Source of the DNA: Strongylocentrotus droebachiensis
Taxonomy: Eukaryota > Echinodermata > Echinoidea > Camarodonta > Strongylocentrotidae
Direction: 5' to 3'
DNA: 64,000 bases
Assembly (NCBI GenBank): GCA_035222895.1
Contig: JAVYIG010007173.1
Coordinates: 42,047-106,046 of the forward strand
In this document: in pieces, positions 42,701-50,060 of the stretch
How the letters are laid out: the number at the start of each line of letters is the position of its first letter
Position numbering within the stretch: position 1 is the stretch's first letter
Program-made: the position numbers and the translations under genes
Notes under the pieces: model-generated
Told to the model about the DNA's origin: nothing
The model's database searches: none
The model's input: the letters and a program-made list of their open reading frames with translations, nothing else

Positions 42701-45700
42701 CGATTTTCGGGCTGACATGCAAAGACAAAAGGACACGTGACTTTGTAACGGTAGGTCCGATTTTCGAAAAATTTCTTTCAAAAGATGCGCAAGACTCGAA
42801 AGAAAAAAGTCCCAAAATGTCAGTGCAAGATTTTCTTGCGTTAACAAATTATCGCGAAAAATGTCGAGGGAGGGGGGGGGGGGGGGCTTCTAAAGCCCCC
42901 CCCCCCCCGGGCTAAATAGGGTTAATCTGCTTACAGAGATAATAACCACTTGACACTCCGAGAACCCAAATTATTGAAAGTACTATAGTGTGTTTGATTT
43001 TAAGCCCCTAAACAAAACTTGACCTAACCTGATGTTGTGCCTGGTGTAGTACCTAATGTGGTTCCCGGTGTTGTGCCAGGTTTTGTTCCTGGCGTTGTTA
43101 CCGGTGTTGTTCCTGAGGGATAATTTAATGTTATACCAACTACTAAAGAACTATATACTTATGTTCAGGATTTCTGCGCATCATTTTACATAGTTATCAG
43201 AAGCTGTTTGGGATTAGATATGATACTGTGACATATATCTTAAAGGTAAAGACCAGTAATGGTCATGTGATTGCATTGTGAAAGAAACGTTGTGGAATCG
43301 ATCAGAAAAGGTTGATCATCTAGCATCTAGCATCTGCAAGGTTCTGGATTCATCAAAATGAAAAGAAATTTGGCCCATTCTTCGTAAAGTTACAAGCACT
43401 ATACACAGAAAGATGTATATGGGACTACCCTATATCTCTCACACGACCATGAGAGAAACAAATTTACCAAATATATGAATTAGTAGGCGGTTTCCAGTGT
43501 TGTTCCTGAGGGATAATTTAATTTTATACCAACTACTAAAGAACTATATACTTATGTTCAAGATTTCTGCGCATCATTTTACATAGTTATCAGAAGCTGT
43601 ATGGGATTAGATATGATACTGTGACATATATCTTAAGCTGCTTACAGAGGCAATAACCACTTGACACTCCGAGAACCCAAATTATTGAAAGTACTATAGT
43701 GTGTTTGATTTTAAACCCCTAAACAAAACATGATCTAACCTGATGTTGTGCCTGGTGTAGTACCTGATGTGGTTTCCGATGTTGTGCCGGGTGTTGTTCT
43801 TGTCGTTGTTCCTGTGGTTGTTCCCAGTGTTTTTCCTGAGGGATAATTTAATGTTATACAAATTACTAAAGAACTATATACTTATGTTCAAGATTCCTGC
43901 GCATCATTTTATACAGTTATCAGTAGCTGTTTGGCATTGGATATGATACTGTGACAAATACCTCAAGCTGCTTACAGAGGCAATAACCACTTGACACTCC
44001 GAGAACCCAAATTATTGAAAGTACTATAGTGTGTTTGATTTTTAACCCCTAAACAAGACTTGACCTAGCCTGGTGTTGTGCCCGGTGTAGTACCTGGTGT
44101 TGTTCCCGGTGTTGTGCCAGGTGTTGTTTCAGATGTTGTTCCAGGTGTTATAGATGACGTTGTCACAGGTGTTGTTCCAGGGGTTGTTCCAGGGGTTGTT
44201 CCAGGTGTCGTTCCAATGGTTGTTCCCAGTGTTGTTCCTGAGGGATAAATTTAATGTTATACGAATTACTATAGAACTATATACCTACTTTCAGATTTTT
44301 GCGCTTAATTTAACATGGTTAGCAGCAGCTTTTTGGCATTTGGACATGGCATTTATCAGATGTGAATAATACTTAAAGCTGCTAACAAAGGCAAAAACCA
44401 CATGACTTTCCGTCGTAACCGAATCCTTAAAAGTCCAATAGTATGTCTAGAGTCATACCCTAAACAAAACTTGACCTAATCTGGTAATGTGCCTGGTGTA
44501 GTACCTGGTGTGGTTCCCGGAGTTGTTCCCGGTTTTGTAGCTGGCGTTGTTACCGGTGTTGTTCCTGACGTTGTTCCAGTGGTTGTTCCCAGTGTTGTTC
44601 CTGAGGGATAAATTTAATGTTATACGAATTACTAAAGAACTAGTTACTTATGTTCAAAATTCTTGCGCTTCATTTTACATAGTTATCAGAAGATTTGTGG
44701 CATTGGACATGATACTGTGACAAATACATCAAGCTGCTCTCAGAGGCAATAACCACTTGACACTCCGAGAACCCAAATTATTGAAAGTACTATAGTGTGT
44801 TTGATTTTTAACCCCTAAACAAAACTTGGCCTAACCTGGTAATGTGCCTGGTGTAGTACTTGGTGTGGTTCCCGGAGTTGTTCCCGGTGTTGTAGCTGGC
44901 GTTGTTACAAGTGTTGTTAAAGGATTTGTTCCGGGTGTCGTTCCTGGCGTTGTTACCGGTGTTGTTCCAAATGTTGTTCCTGACGTTGTTCCTGTGTTTG
45001 TTCCAAGTGTTGTTCCTGAGGGATAAATTTAATGTTATACGAATTACTAAAGAACTCTATACTTTAAAATGATCTGATTCTATTTTTAAATGTTTGATCC
45101 TTTTCCAAAATCATGGCCTTTTAAAGACAACATATCCTGGACAAAATCATTGTCTCTCAAACTTGAAGAATGAAAGAACATCACTAAAGAAAGTGATTTT
45201 TCATTTTGGGTGGAATTCAATGTAAAAATGGACACAGTTGACTTTTGCAACATCTAAGTGACAAATATCGAGTGGCTATGATCATAATGAAATGTCAGTC
45301 GTTTCGTATCTTGAAACATATAGTGAGCAATAGAGATCGTTGTGGGAATCAAAATTTAAATCTGCTCTAGATATGACCATGCACCCCTATGTTTTGTTAT
45401 GTAATTACTCGAAATCAAGAGAAGTGTAGTTTCTATCAATACCGAACCGAACTGTGAAACACCCTCGAACCCTTTGTCTGTTCGATCTTTCACTTCTGTT
45501 AAATTTAAATTCAGAAAAACCTCAAGGATTTTCCTCTGCAATGGCGTAATGTTTCTTTCTTTTTATTTCCTATATCGCTCTTTATCTTTAATTTCTTGAT
45601 GAGCAACGACTACAACATTTGGTGGATTTTGCTTTACCTAAAAATGTATGTATATAGGTATGTAATCTGTTTAGAATGTGTAGCTTAGCTGTGTCACACG

Positions 45701-48700
45701 TATTCCCTTCGTAGCCAGCAGCACAGGCACACGTGAAGTTGTTAACTCCATCAGTGCAACCTCCTCCATTCAAACACGGATTAGGTGTACAATCGTCGGT
45801 ATCTGTGCAAATTGAGTTCCAAAGACAATAAGTGGAATACAAATGACGAGAAAAATCATTACCGTTTTGACAGTTTTATCTTTTTTTGACGGAAAACATG
45901 AAAATCAAGTCAAAAAAGGTATCTTAAATTATAGTAATGACAGTAAAGAAAATAGTTACTTCATTTGAAAAACTACTTATCAAAATAAAAAATATACGAG
46001 TAAGTCTATTCGGAATGAAAAGACATTTTGCTTTAAAGTGGCAGTTGCTAGAATTGCTATCTGTATAGAAAGATTTTTTTTTTTTTTAAAGCGAATAACA
46101 TATATTTGATTTGTCCGTTGAAGTGAAGATTAATAATATAAAGCCTGTGAAGTTCTCAAAAGTGAAGAAAAAAATTGATCAATATACCAAATGAAGTAAT
46201 TCATCTGATTCTATTTTTAAATGTTTGATCCTTTTCCAAAATCATGGCCTTTGAAAGACAACATATCCTTGACAAATAAATTGTCTCTCAACTTGAATGT
46301 GGCACTGGAAGAAAAAAAGAACATCACTAAAGAGAGTGATTTTACATTTTGGGTGGAATTCAATGTAAAAATGGACACAGTTGACTTTTGCAACATCTAA
46401 GCGACAAATATCCAATGGCTATGATCATAATGAAAAATGTCAGTCGTTTCGTATCTTGAAACATATAGTGAGCAATAGAGATCGTTGTGGGAATCAAATT
46501 TCAAAGCTGCTCTAGATATGACCATGCACCCCATGTTTCATGTGATTACTCGAAATCAAGAGAAGTGTAGTTTCTCTCAATACCGAACCGAACTATGAAG
46601 CACCCTCAAACCCTTTGTCTGTTCGATCTTTCACTTCTGTTTACTTTGAATTCAGAAAAACCTCAAAGATTTTCCTCTCCAATGGCGTAATGTTTCTTTC
46701 TTTTTATTTCCTATATCGCTCTTTATCTTTAATTTCTTGATGAGCAACGACTACAATTTTTTGTGGATTTTGCTTTTCCTAAAAATGTATGTATATAGGT
46801 ATGTAATCTGTTTAGAATGTGTAGCTTACCGGTGTCACACGTATTCCCTTCGTAGCCAGCAGCACAGGCACACGTAAAGTTGTTAACTCCATCAGTGCAA
46901 CCTCCTCCATTCAAACATGGATTAGGTGTACAATCGTCGGTATCTGTGCAAATTGAGTTCCAAAGACAATAAGTGGAATACAAATGACGAGAAAAATAGG
47001 AAAAGGAAAAGGAAATAGTTATTCATTTGAAAAACTGTTATCAAAATACAAATGATGTGAGTAAGTCTATTTGGAATGGAAAGACATTTTTGCTGTAAAG
47101 TGGCAGTTGCTAGAATTGCTTTTTGGATGGAAAGATTATTTGTATTTGTTTTAAGCAAAAACATATATTTGATTTGTTTGTTGGTGTGAAGATTAATAAT
47201 ATAAAGCCTGTGAAGTTCTCAAAAGTGAAGAAAAAAATAATCAATATACCAAATGAAGTAAATGATCTGATTCTATTTTTAAATGTTTGATCCTTTTCCA
47301 TAAACCATGAAAATAATACGCCCATAGTTTATTACCTGTCACAGTAGTTTGAGTCAAGCATGAAGTGAATATCTGTATGAGTCAATCACAAAATTGAAAC
47401 ATATTACACGATAAAAGTTTGTTCACCAACAAATACAGTTATATATTGGAAACGAAATGATAATGTACCACGATATTAACATGATCTGTTATCAAGGATA
47501 AACTGTTAATGAAAAGAAAATGTGAATAAAAGAGATAAACTGGATTAAGTAATACAAAGTTTTGGTATGGGGTCTTGAATTTGGTTCAAATGAACATATT
47601 GGAAGCATATGCCATCCTACAATATTCAGTGATCCTTGTCGCGGTTGAAATCGAGTCCAAAGTTATTAAATTGTAAATAATACAATATTTATGTTGTAAA
47701 GATCCCTCTCAAGGTCAAAGTATTAATTAAGCTATAAACAATGTTTCTTGGCTAGATTCGACAGATTAGCTATTCCCGTTTGGAATTATTTATCAAAACT
47801 ACATATTCTGAGTATTTTATGGTTGCAGCTATCATTGTAGGGCCGTATGTGATATTTGAAATTTATCAAAATTTACCGGGAGCACCGGTAAATTGTCATG
47901 TTAAATTTTTCCCAAAAGCAGAAGTATTTTAGGGGCTAAATTTTCTAGTGCTTATAATACATCCACAGGGGAATCAAAATATATCATAATTGTAAAGAAT
48001 CACTATTCACCCAATTTTCAAAATTTCCCAAAACTTTGTATTACCTTTAAAGCAGATATTGCAATATAATATATCGTCTCTATGCGATTCGTAAGGGGGA
48101 TTGGATTATTTATTACCATTATTATTTAGTTCATCAACCACAGCTTTTTTAAAACTGACATTTGCTTAAATATGACATCACTTGTGGGTTCTCAAAATCA
48201 GTGAGGGACCTTGGGATCCTGCTACAGCACTCTTATTCAGAACATCCTCAACAATCTGGATTCGGCCTTATGAACACTGATCAGATTTAGGGTGGCAATC
48301 TGATTTATTCTAAGCACTTTATTGATCAATCTCTTTTGCTCAGGCTTTATTCATTTCATGTTCTTTATTCGCTTAAGGTTGAGTTCTGGGAAGAGGTAGA
48401 AATAATTTGTGAGCGTTACATTCTTATTATGCAAGTGTGGAAGAACATCAGATAAGACATGTTCCCTGAAAAGCATGGCTCTTCAAATGCCTTCATATTC
48501 TAAATATGTCATGTAACATCGTAAAAATCCGGGTAGGTTTTTTGCCCCATGTGTTCGTGTAGTCCCATGTGTACAGTGTTTGTAACTTTACCAAGACTTG
48601 GCCAAATTTCTTATCATTTTGAGGATTCCAGAACCTTGCAATACACACAAATTCTTATATGCTAGATGATCAACCTTTTCTGGTCGATTCGACACCGCTT

Positions 48701-49510
48701 CTTTCACAATGCAATCGCATGACAAGAACTCAACTTCATCTTTAAACCATAGACCTACTAACAGCATATATAATAACGGCCAAAGGTACAACATTAAATT
48801 AAACATTATATATGTGATATTACTTTTGTATTTTGATGTTTGTATTATGATGTTAATGTCTTAAAATGTTGTAAAACAGACAATATTAGCTTTGAGTTGT
48901 AAGTCGTGTTGTTTTAATAAATCAGTTTTATTTCATTCAGTTCACTACTTGTGCTCCTGTTAATTTTGCAGCTCGGCTATGACCAGTGCAATAATAATAA
49001 TCTAAGATCCATGAGCATCATTGCGTGACGGATACGAGCGTGATATAAGAGGCAACCATTATTATCATTATTATTATTATTATTATTATTATTTTGTGTG
49101 ATTATAATAGGTTTTACCATTATCATTAATATTATTACTATTATTATTTTTATTATCGTAATGCATTTTATGATCATTTCCTATCGTTAATTTAACCATA
49201 ACAATCATAATTATTAATATATACTATTATCATTATTATTGTTATAATGAATTAGTATCATCATCATCATCATCATCACTACTACTACTACTACTACTAC
49301 TACCACTACTACTACTACTGTTATTATTATTATTATCATCTGTGTTCATATTTCTTGTTAGCATAACTGATAATGTAAAATGTGAAATATGAAAATAAAC
49401 TTAAACTAAACCAATATTTATAATAGACTTACCATGGTCATAATGAGGACTATGGCCAATATTGATCTTGACAAGCAAGGGCCCCTTCGCAGTCTTTGAC
49501 TGCCTGCCAT
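163..49510 (-). CDS. Giant secreted EGF-mucin gene with about 100 Thr-Thr-Pro-Gly cassette exons (3' end outside window)
   Basis: Overall gene model on the minus strand. Order of parts: signal-peptide exon, 37-nt exon, two EGF-like exons, then 100 cassette exons rich in [12 protein letters not shown] and TTSG tetrapeptides. Such Thr/Pro-dense sequence is typical of mucin domains that carry dense O-glycans, so a secreted or surface gel or coat protein is the likely product. Seen directly: open frames through all cassettes, AG acceptors after a TTTATCCCT tract, GTTAGG donors, and uniform phase 1-1 boundaries. Cassette lengths are 84-300 bp and sum to about 19,008 bp (6,336 codons). Introns are mostly 190-260 bp. 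The C-terminus is not in the window, so membrane anchoring or a cysteine-knot end cannot be judged. An untranscribed satellite is the main alternative, but conserved splice sites and frame in nearly every copy argue against it. Plus-strand frames (VVPG repeats) are shadows. Confidence 0.82.
1008..1150. mobile_element. 5'-deleted copy of the piggyBac-like element
   Basis: gcgcaagactcg through ctaaatagggttaa, matching the right-hand 140 bp of the element at 42192-42925. It contains a G run, cttctaaag and a C run, which can fold as a hairpin. It is in the intron between cassettes 698-913 and 1254-1361. Confidence 0.82.
2956..8082 (-). CDS. Twelve mucin cassettes, first copy of the 5.37-kb segmental duplication
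   Basis: Exons: 2956-3099 (144), 3348-3647 (300), 3883-4098 (216), 4448-4555 (108, acceptor CTCTG), 4801-5100 (300), 5336-5491 (156), 5735-5914 (180, donor TTTAGG), 6150-6317 (168), 6566-6865 (300), 7101-7256 (156), 7500-7679 (180, donor TTTAGG), 7915-8082 (168). Frames are open and phase 1-1 as elsewhere. The 300-bp class is the longest cassette (100 codons) and contains [12 protein letters not shown] and one TMPR unit. The 156-bp exons here have acceptor ATCGCTCAG. Confidence 0.78.
4193..4344. mobile_element. 5'-deleted copy of the piggyBac-like element
   Basis: Same left breakpoint as the copy at 1008, at the same relative position between a 216-bp and a 108-bp cassette. The C run is longer (about 30). 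Confidence 0.82.
8330..13454 (-). CDS. Twelve mucin cassettes, second copy of a 5.37-kb segmental duplication
   Basis: Exons: 8330-8473 (144), 8722-9021 (300), 9257-9472 (216), 9820-9927 (108), 10173-10472 (300), 10708-10863 (156), 11107-11286 (180), 11522-11689 (168), 11938-12237 (300), 12473-12628 (156), 12872-13051 (180), 13287-13454 (168). All frames are open and phase 1-1. 9820-9927 has acceptor CTCTG instead of CTCAG; 11107-11286 and 12872-13051 have donor CCAG|TTTAGG. The block matches 2956-8082 at an offset of 5,372-5,374 bp, the difference lying in C-run length. Confidence 0.78.
9567..9716. mobile_element. 5'-deleted copy of the piggyBac-like element
   Basis: Third copy with the same breakpoint and cassette context, carried by the 5.37-kb duplication. 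C run of intermediate length. Confidence 0.82.
13702..15218 (-). CDS. Four mucin cassettes joining the mixed block to the 862-bp array
   Basis: Exons 13702-14001 (300), 14237-14392 (156), 14636-14815 (180) and 15051-15218 (168), open and phase 1-1 with normal acceptors. Two have lost the donor: 14237-14392 reads CTTG|TTTAGG (plus-strand a at 14236) and 14636-14815 reads CCAG|TTTAGG (a at 14635). A GT one base inside the exon could be used instead, but would change the phase. Confidence 0.7.
15462..37570 (-). CDS. 52 mucin cassette exons in 26 copies of an 862-bp two-exon unit
   Basis: Each unit has a 76-codon exon (E) and a 52-codon exon (B), both open and phase 1-1, donors GTTAGG. E exons: 15462-15689, 16324-16551, 17186-17413, 18048-18275, 18910-19137, 19772-19951 (180 bp), 20586-20813, 21448-21675, 22310-22525 (216 bp), then 228-bp exons starting at 23160, 24022, 24884, 25746, 26608, 27470, 28332, 29194, 30056, 30918, 31780, 32642, 33504, 34366, 35228, 36090 and 36952. 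B exons are 156 bp and start 463 bp above the E start (15925-16080, 16787-16942, ... 37415-37570), except 20187-20342 and 22761-22916. E reads [18 protein letters not shown], then [12 protein letters not shown] repeats; B reads [14 protein letters not shown] and on, with TTSSTTPG in the middle. B acceptors read GTATCCCTCAG. Both E length variants remove whole codons (48 bp and 12 bp). Confidence 0.83.
15462..37572. repeat. 862-bp dimeric tandem repeat with higher-order structure
   Basis: Twenty-six near-identical copies. Each 862-bp unit is itself two diverged exon-plus-intron monomers of about 430 bp. The two introns are recognisable by caaaaaccacatgactttcc and caataaccacttgacactcc motifs (cattaaccacttgac in most units). 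Variant markers (B exon gccatctg versus gccaggtg; intron taacctt plus accatcaac) recur at 1,724 and 3,448 bp, i.e. two and four units. A gttgttatagg variant occurs at 28.41 and 37.03 kb, exactly 8,620 bp (ten units) apart. Confidence 0.9.
37814..41000 (-). CDS. Eight mucin cassette exons (37.8-41.0 kb)
   Basis: Exons with lengths: 37814-37981 (168), 38217-38372 (156), 38616-38795 (180), 39031-39198 (168), 39447-39746 (300), 39982-40137 (156), 40381-40560 (180), 40809-41000 (192). All are open, phase 1-1, with AG acceptors and GTTAGG or GTTAGA donors. The acceptor of 37814-37981 is CCCCCAG rather than CCCTCAG. The 180-bp exons here keep the GT donor that the same class has lost in the left part of the array. 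The intron between 40560 and 40809 is a hybrid that jumps from the 180-bp exon straight to the flank of a 168-bp class, showing an internal deletion relative to 38616-39447. Confidence 0.8.
41095..41198. mobile_element. 5'-deleted copy of the piggyBac-like element
   Basis: Begins at gcgcaagactcgaaag, as at 42787 of the full element, and ends ctaaatagggttaa. The left terminus is gone and it is fused to the intron at agaagct. It has the shortest G run of the truncated copies and lacks the long C run. Confidence 0.8.
41257..41895 (+). mobile_element. Probable solo LTR inserted in a mucin intron
   Basis: The 639-bp insertion interrupts the intron motif AAAGTACTATAGTG. It begins TGTAACG and ends CGTAACA (TG...CA with short imperfect inverted ends). 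It is flanked by GTAC (41253-41256) and CTAC (41896-41899), a 4-bp duplication with one mismatch. A TATA-like motif (ctttatatag, about 41550) is present, and the GC-rich internal part is unlike the surrounding intron. No gag-pol is present, which fits LTR-LTR recombination. Orientation is tentative. Confidence 0.55.
41945..42064 (-). CDS. Mucin cassette exon (40 codons)
   Basis: Acceptor TTATCCCTCAG, donor ATCAG|GTTAGG, phase 1-1, open [24 protein letters not shown] frame. It lies between the TTAA element and the solo LTR. Confidence 0.78.
42192..42925. mobile_element. piggyBac-like non-autonomous TTAA element, full length
   Basis: The ends are perfect inverted repeats: left TTAACCCTATTTAGCCCGGG at 42192-42211 and right CCCGGGCTAAATAGGGTTAA at 42906-42925. 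Comparison with empty sites elsewhere in the array (CCTTAAGCTGCTTACAG) shows insertion exactly at TTAA with TTAA duplicated. That, and termini beginning CCCTA, are hallmarks of the piggyBac superfamily. No transposase frame is seen (the 90-aa frame inside is AT-rich and featureless), so this is a MITE-type element of about 726 bp. It has long internal G and C runs. It lies in a mucin intron. Confidence 0.85.
43029..43112 (-). CDS. Mucin cassette exon (28 codons), the shortest intact one
   Basis: Acceptor TTATCCCTCAG, donor ATCAG|GTTAGG, phase 1-1. It encodes [24 protein letters not shown] repeats; one Thr-Thr is replaced by Thr-Lys. Confidence 0.78.
43240..43493 (+). mobile_element. Truncated copy of the AAAGGTAAAGACCAG MITE
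   Basis: Starts at a TTAA (43240-43243) followed by AGGTAAAGACCAGTAATGG. It matches the first about 250 bp of the complete element at 56540-56946 and ends abruptly at gtaggcggtttcc inside a former mucin exon. Insertion plus deletion removed the 3' part of that exon and its neighbouring intron. Confidence 0.8.
43494..43505 (-). pseudogene. Mucin cassette remnant destroyed by a MITE
   Basis: Acceptor TTATCCCTCAG and the first codons (GA ACA ACA CTG G) of a cassette are present, then the sequence runs straight into MITE sequence. No donor follows, and a TAA is reached within a few codons. Only the 5' edge of the exon survives. Confidence 0.75.
43740..43835 (-). CDS. Mucin cassette exon (32 codons)
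   Basis: Short cassette, phase 1-1, acceptor TTATCCCTCAG and donor ATCAG|GTTAGA. It reads [20 protein letters not shown] and on into [12 protein letters not shown] repeats. Confidence 0.75.
44070..44237 (-). CDS. Mucin cassette exon (56 codons) with GC donor
   Basis: Open TTPG-type frame, normal acceptor, phase 1-1. The donor is CCAG|GCTAGG. GC-AG introns are a known minor class and tolerate this when the rest of the donor is strong, so the exon may still be spliced. Confidence 0.7.
44481..44600 (-). CDS. Mucin cassette exon (40 codons) with AT donor
   Basis: Open TTPG-type frame with normal acceptor, phase 1-1. The donor reads CCAG|ATTAGG because plus-strand 44480 is t instead of c. With GT lost it is likely to be skipped or to retain its intron. 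Confidence 0.6.
44836..45015 (-). CDS. First mucin cassette exon (60 codons)
   Basis: This cassette lies next to the EGF exons. Acceptor TTTATCCCTCAG, donor ACCAG|GTTAGG, phase 1-1. It encodes [26 protein letters not shown] repeats. It contains older, more divergent repeats than the 862-bp array and marks the start of the mucin region. Confidence 0.8.
45689..45802 (-). CDS. Mucin exon 4: EGF-like domain, duplicate copy with damaged donor
   Basis: Same length, phase and six-cysteine pattern as the EGF exon 1,141 bp upstream, and the encoded module is almost identical. The donor differs. Where the upstream copy has CCG|GTAAGC, this copy reads CAG|CTAAGC, so the GT is lost (plus-strand g at 45688). 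As the exon is phase 1-1, skipping it would leave the frame intact and join the intact EGF exon directly to the first mucin cassette. It may therefore be a silent exon in this haplotype. A sequencing error at one base is the alternative. Confidence 0.6.
46830..46943 (-). CDS. Mucin exon 3: EGF-like domain (intact)
   Basis: Exon of 38 codons, phase 1-1, acceptor TTTGCACAG and donor ACCG|GTAAGC. It encodes one complete EGF module with six cysteines (pattern C-x4-C-x5-C-x8-C-x-C-x8-C). The C-x-D-x4-F-x-C-x-C pattern matches the Asp/Asn beta-hydroxylation motif of calcium-binding EGF domains. The leading DTDDC is only a partial calcium-binding consensus, because D replaces E/Q before the first Cys. 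NFT inside the domain is an N-glycosylation sequon. It lies between the signal peptide and the Thr-Pro array, so the mucin would present EGF modules at its N-terminus. It is the upstream copy of a tandem 1.14-kb duplication. Confidence 0.85.
47336..47372 (-). CDS. Mucin exon 2: 37-nt phase-changing microexon
   Basis: Acceptor CATACAG and donor ACAG|GTAAT bound 37 nt that read [12 protein letters not shown] plus one base. Thirty-seven is 1 modulo 3, so it takes the phase 0 end of the signal exon to the phase 1 start of the EGF exons. The joined codon is G|AT (Asp), giving DTDDC at the start of the EGF domain. The phase fit on both sides and the continuation of the hydrophobic core are the evidence. 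Its small size means automated predictors may miss it. Confidence 0.65.
48555..48748 (-). mobile_element. Partial MITE, third copy of the AAAGGTAAAGACCAG family
   Basis: Reverse complement shares gattgcattgtgaaagaag, ggttgatcatctagcatat and ccttgc/tggaatcctc blocks with 56540-56946. Both ends are eroded. Confidence 0.75.
49060..49345. repeat. Trinucleotide microsatellites (ATT)n, (ATC)n and (ACT)n
   Basis: Runs of ATT/TTA at 49063-49095, CAT at 49258-49278 and ACT/CTA at 49278-49318, with imperfect AT-rich trinucleotide sequence between. Confidence 0.9.
49433..49510 (-). CDS. Mucin exon 1: start codon and signal peptide
   Basis: The ATG at 49510-49508 sits in a strong context (CACCATGG). 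The 26 codons read a basic n-region (residues 5-9, QRLRR) followed by a hydrophobic core [11 protein letters not shown], as in a signal peptide. The exon ends TG|GTAAGT, an almost perfect donor, in phase 0. The hydrophobic stretch continues into the next exon (IFTSC), which supports the pairing. A TATAG at about 49542 might instead be an acceptor, so an additional upstream non-coding exon is possible. Confidence 0.72.
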
Positions 49511-49584
49511 GGTGATGTATCAGTTCTTATTTTTCCTATAGATATCCAACTGTCCAGAGAAAATAATTAGCGAAGCGAAGCAAC

Positions 49585-49627
49585 TTCCTGAATCAGTCTT
49601 TTGTTACACATAATGTGGATTTATGGC
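49585..49627 (-). promoter_or_regulatory. Possible core promoter of the mucin gene
   Basis: On the minus strand an ATAAAT box (about 49619-49625) lies about 30 nt upstream of an ACTGATTCAGG segment that could be an initiator, giving a 5' UTR of roughly 80 nt before the ATG at 49510. Spacing is right but both motifs are weak. This is inference only. Confidence 0.2.
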
Positions 49628-49779
49628 TTGGTTGTACTCGCGGAATAGCCTATGATGTTTTTACCTACAGAAAATTTAAACAAAAAGATGAATGGTTCGG
49701 AGACAAAGGATAAGGGAAATGTGCTGGAAAATATGAGATTTCAATGTACTTTGTTTTAAAACAATGATAATAACAATAA

Positions 49780-50060
49780 TAATAGGCATTTATATAGCGC
49801 CGTCTATATAGATAATTCTATTCCGAGGTGCATTTATTTTTACCCCGGCTTTAGCCTAGCTGCCGTTTATACAACGCTCCAGCACTTCGAGGAATAAATT
49901 CCTGCCAGGTACCCATTTACATCACCTGGGTTGAGTGTGGCAAATGTAGATCAATGTCTTGCCAAAGGACATTATTGCCCATATGGCTCCGTTTAGTCTC
50001 ATTTCACAACGCCCCCTATTGTCAGAGCAAGGTCAGAGTCAGCAGCCTAACATGTTAGCC
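49780..50060. repeat. Dispersed-repeat-like sequence
   Basis: Contains catttatatagcgccgtcta, ccaggtacccatttac, cacctgggttgagtg and cttgccaaaggaca. Sequences like these recur in interspersed repeats of many marine invertebrates (from general knowledge, not searched). No coding potential seen. Confidence 0.4.

Larger units (their letters stand above)
45066..47310 (-). repeat. Tandem duplication of about 1.14 kb carrying the EGF exon
   Basis: Two direct copies (about 45066-46200 and 46203-47270) share the EGF exon and its flanking introns at high identity, offset 1,141 bp. A third partial start, carrying the CTGATTCTATTTTTAAATG sequence, lies at about 47268-47300. The copies differ by small indels, including a poly-T run at about 46073-46087. 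Confidence 0.85.
47373..49432. other. Mucin intron 1 (about 2.06 kb)
   Basis: AT-rich DNA between the signal-peptide exon and the 37-nt exon. It holds a MITE fragment (48555-48748) and trinucleotide microsatellites (49060-49345). I see no further exon. Confidence 0.6.

Noticed and set aside
163..45015. CRISPR-like or bacterial repeat array
   Set aside because: Repeats are 430/862 bp with nested 12-bp coding units and splice sites; no short direct repeat with unique spacers, and the surroundings are metazoan.
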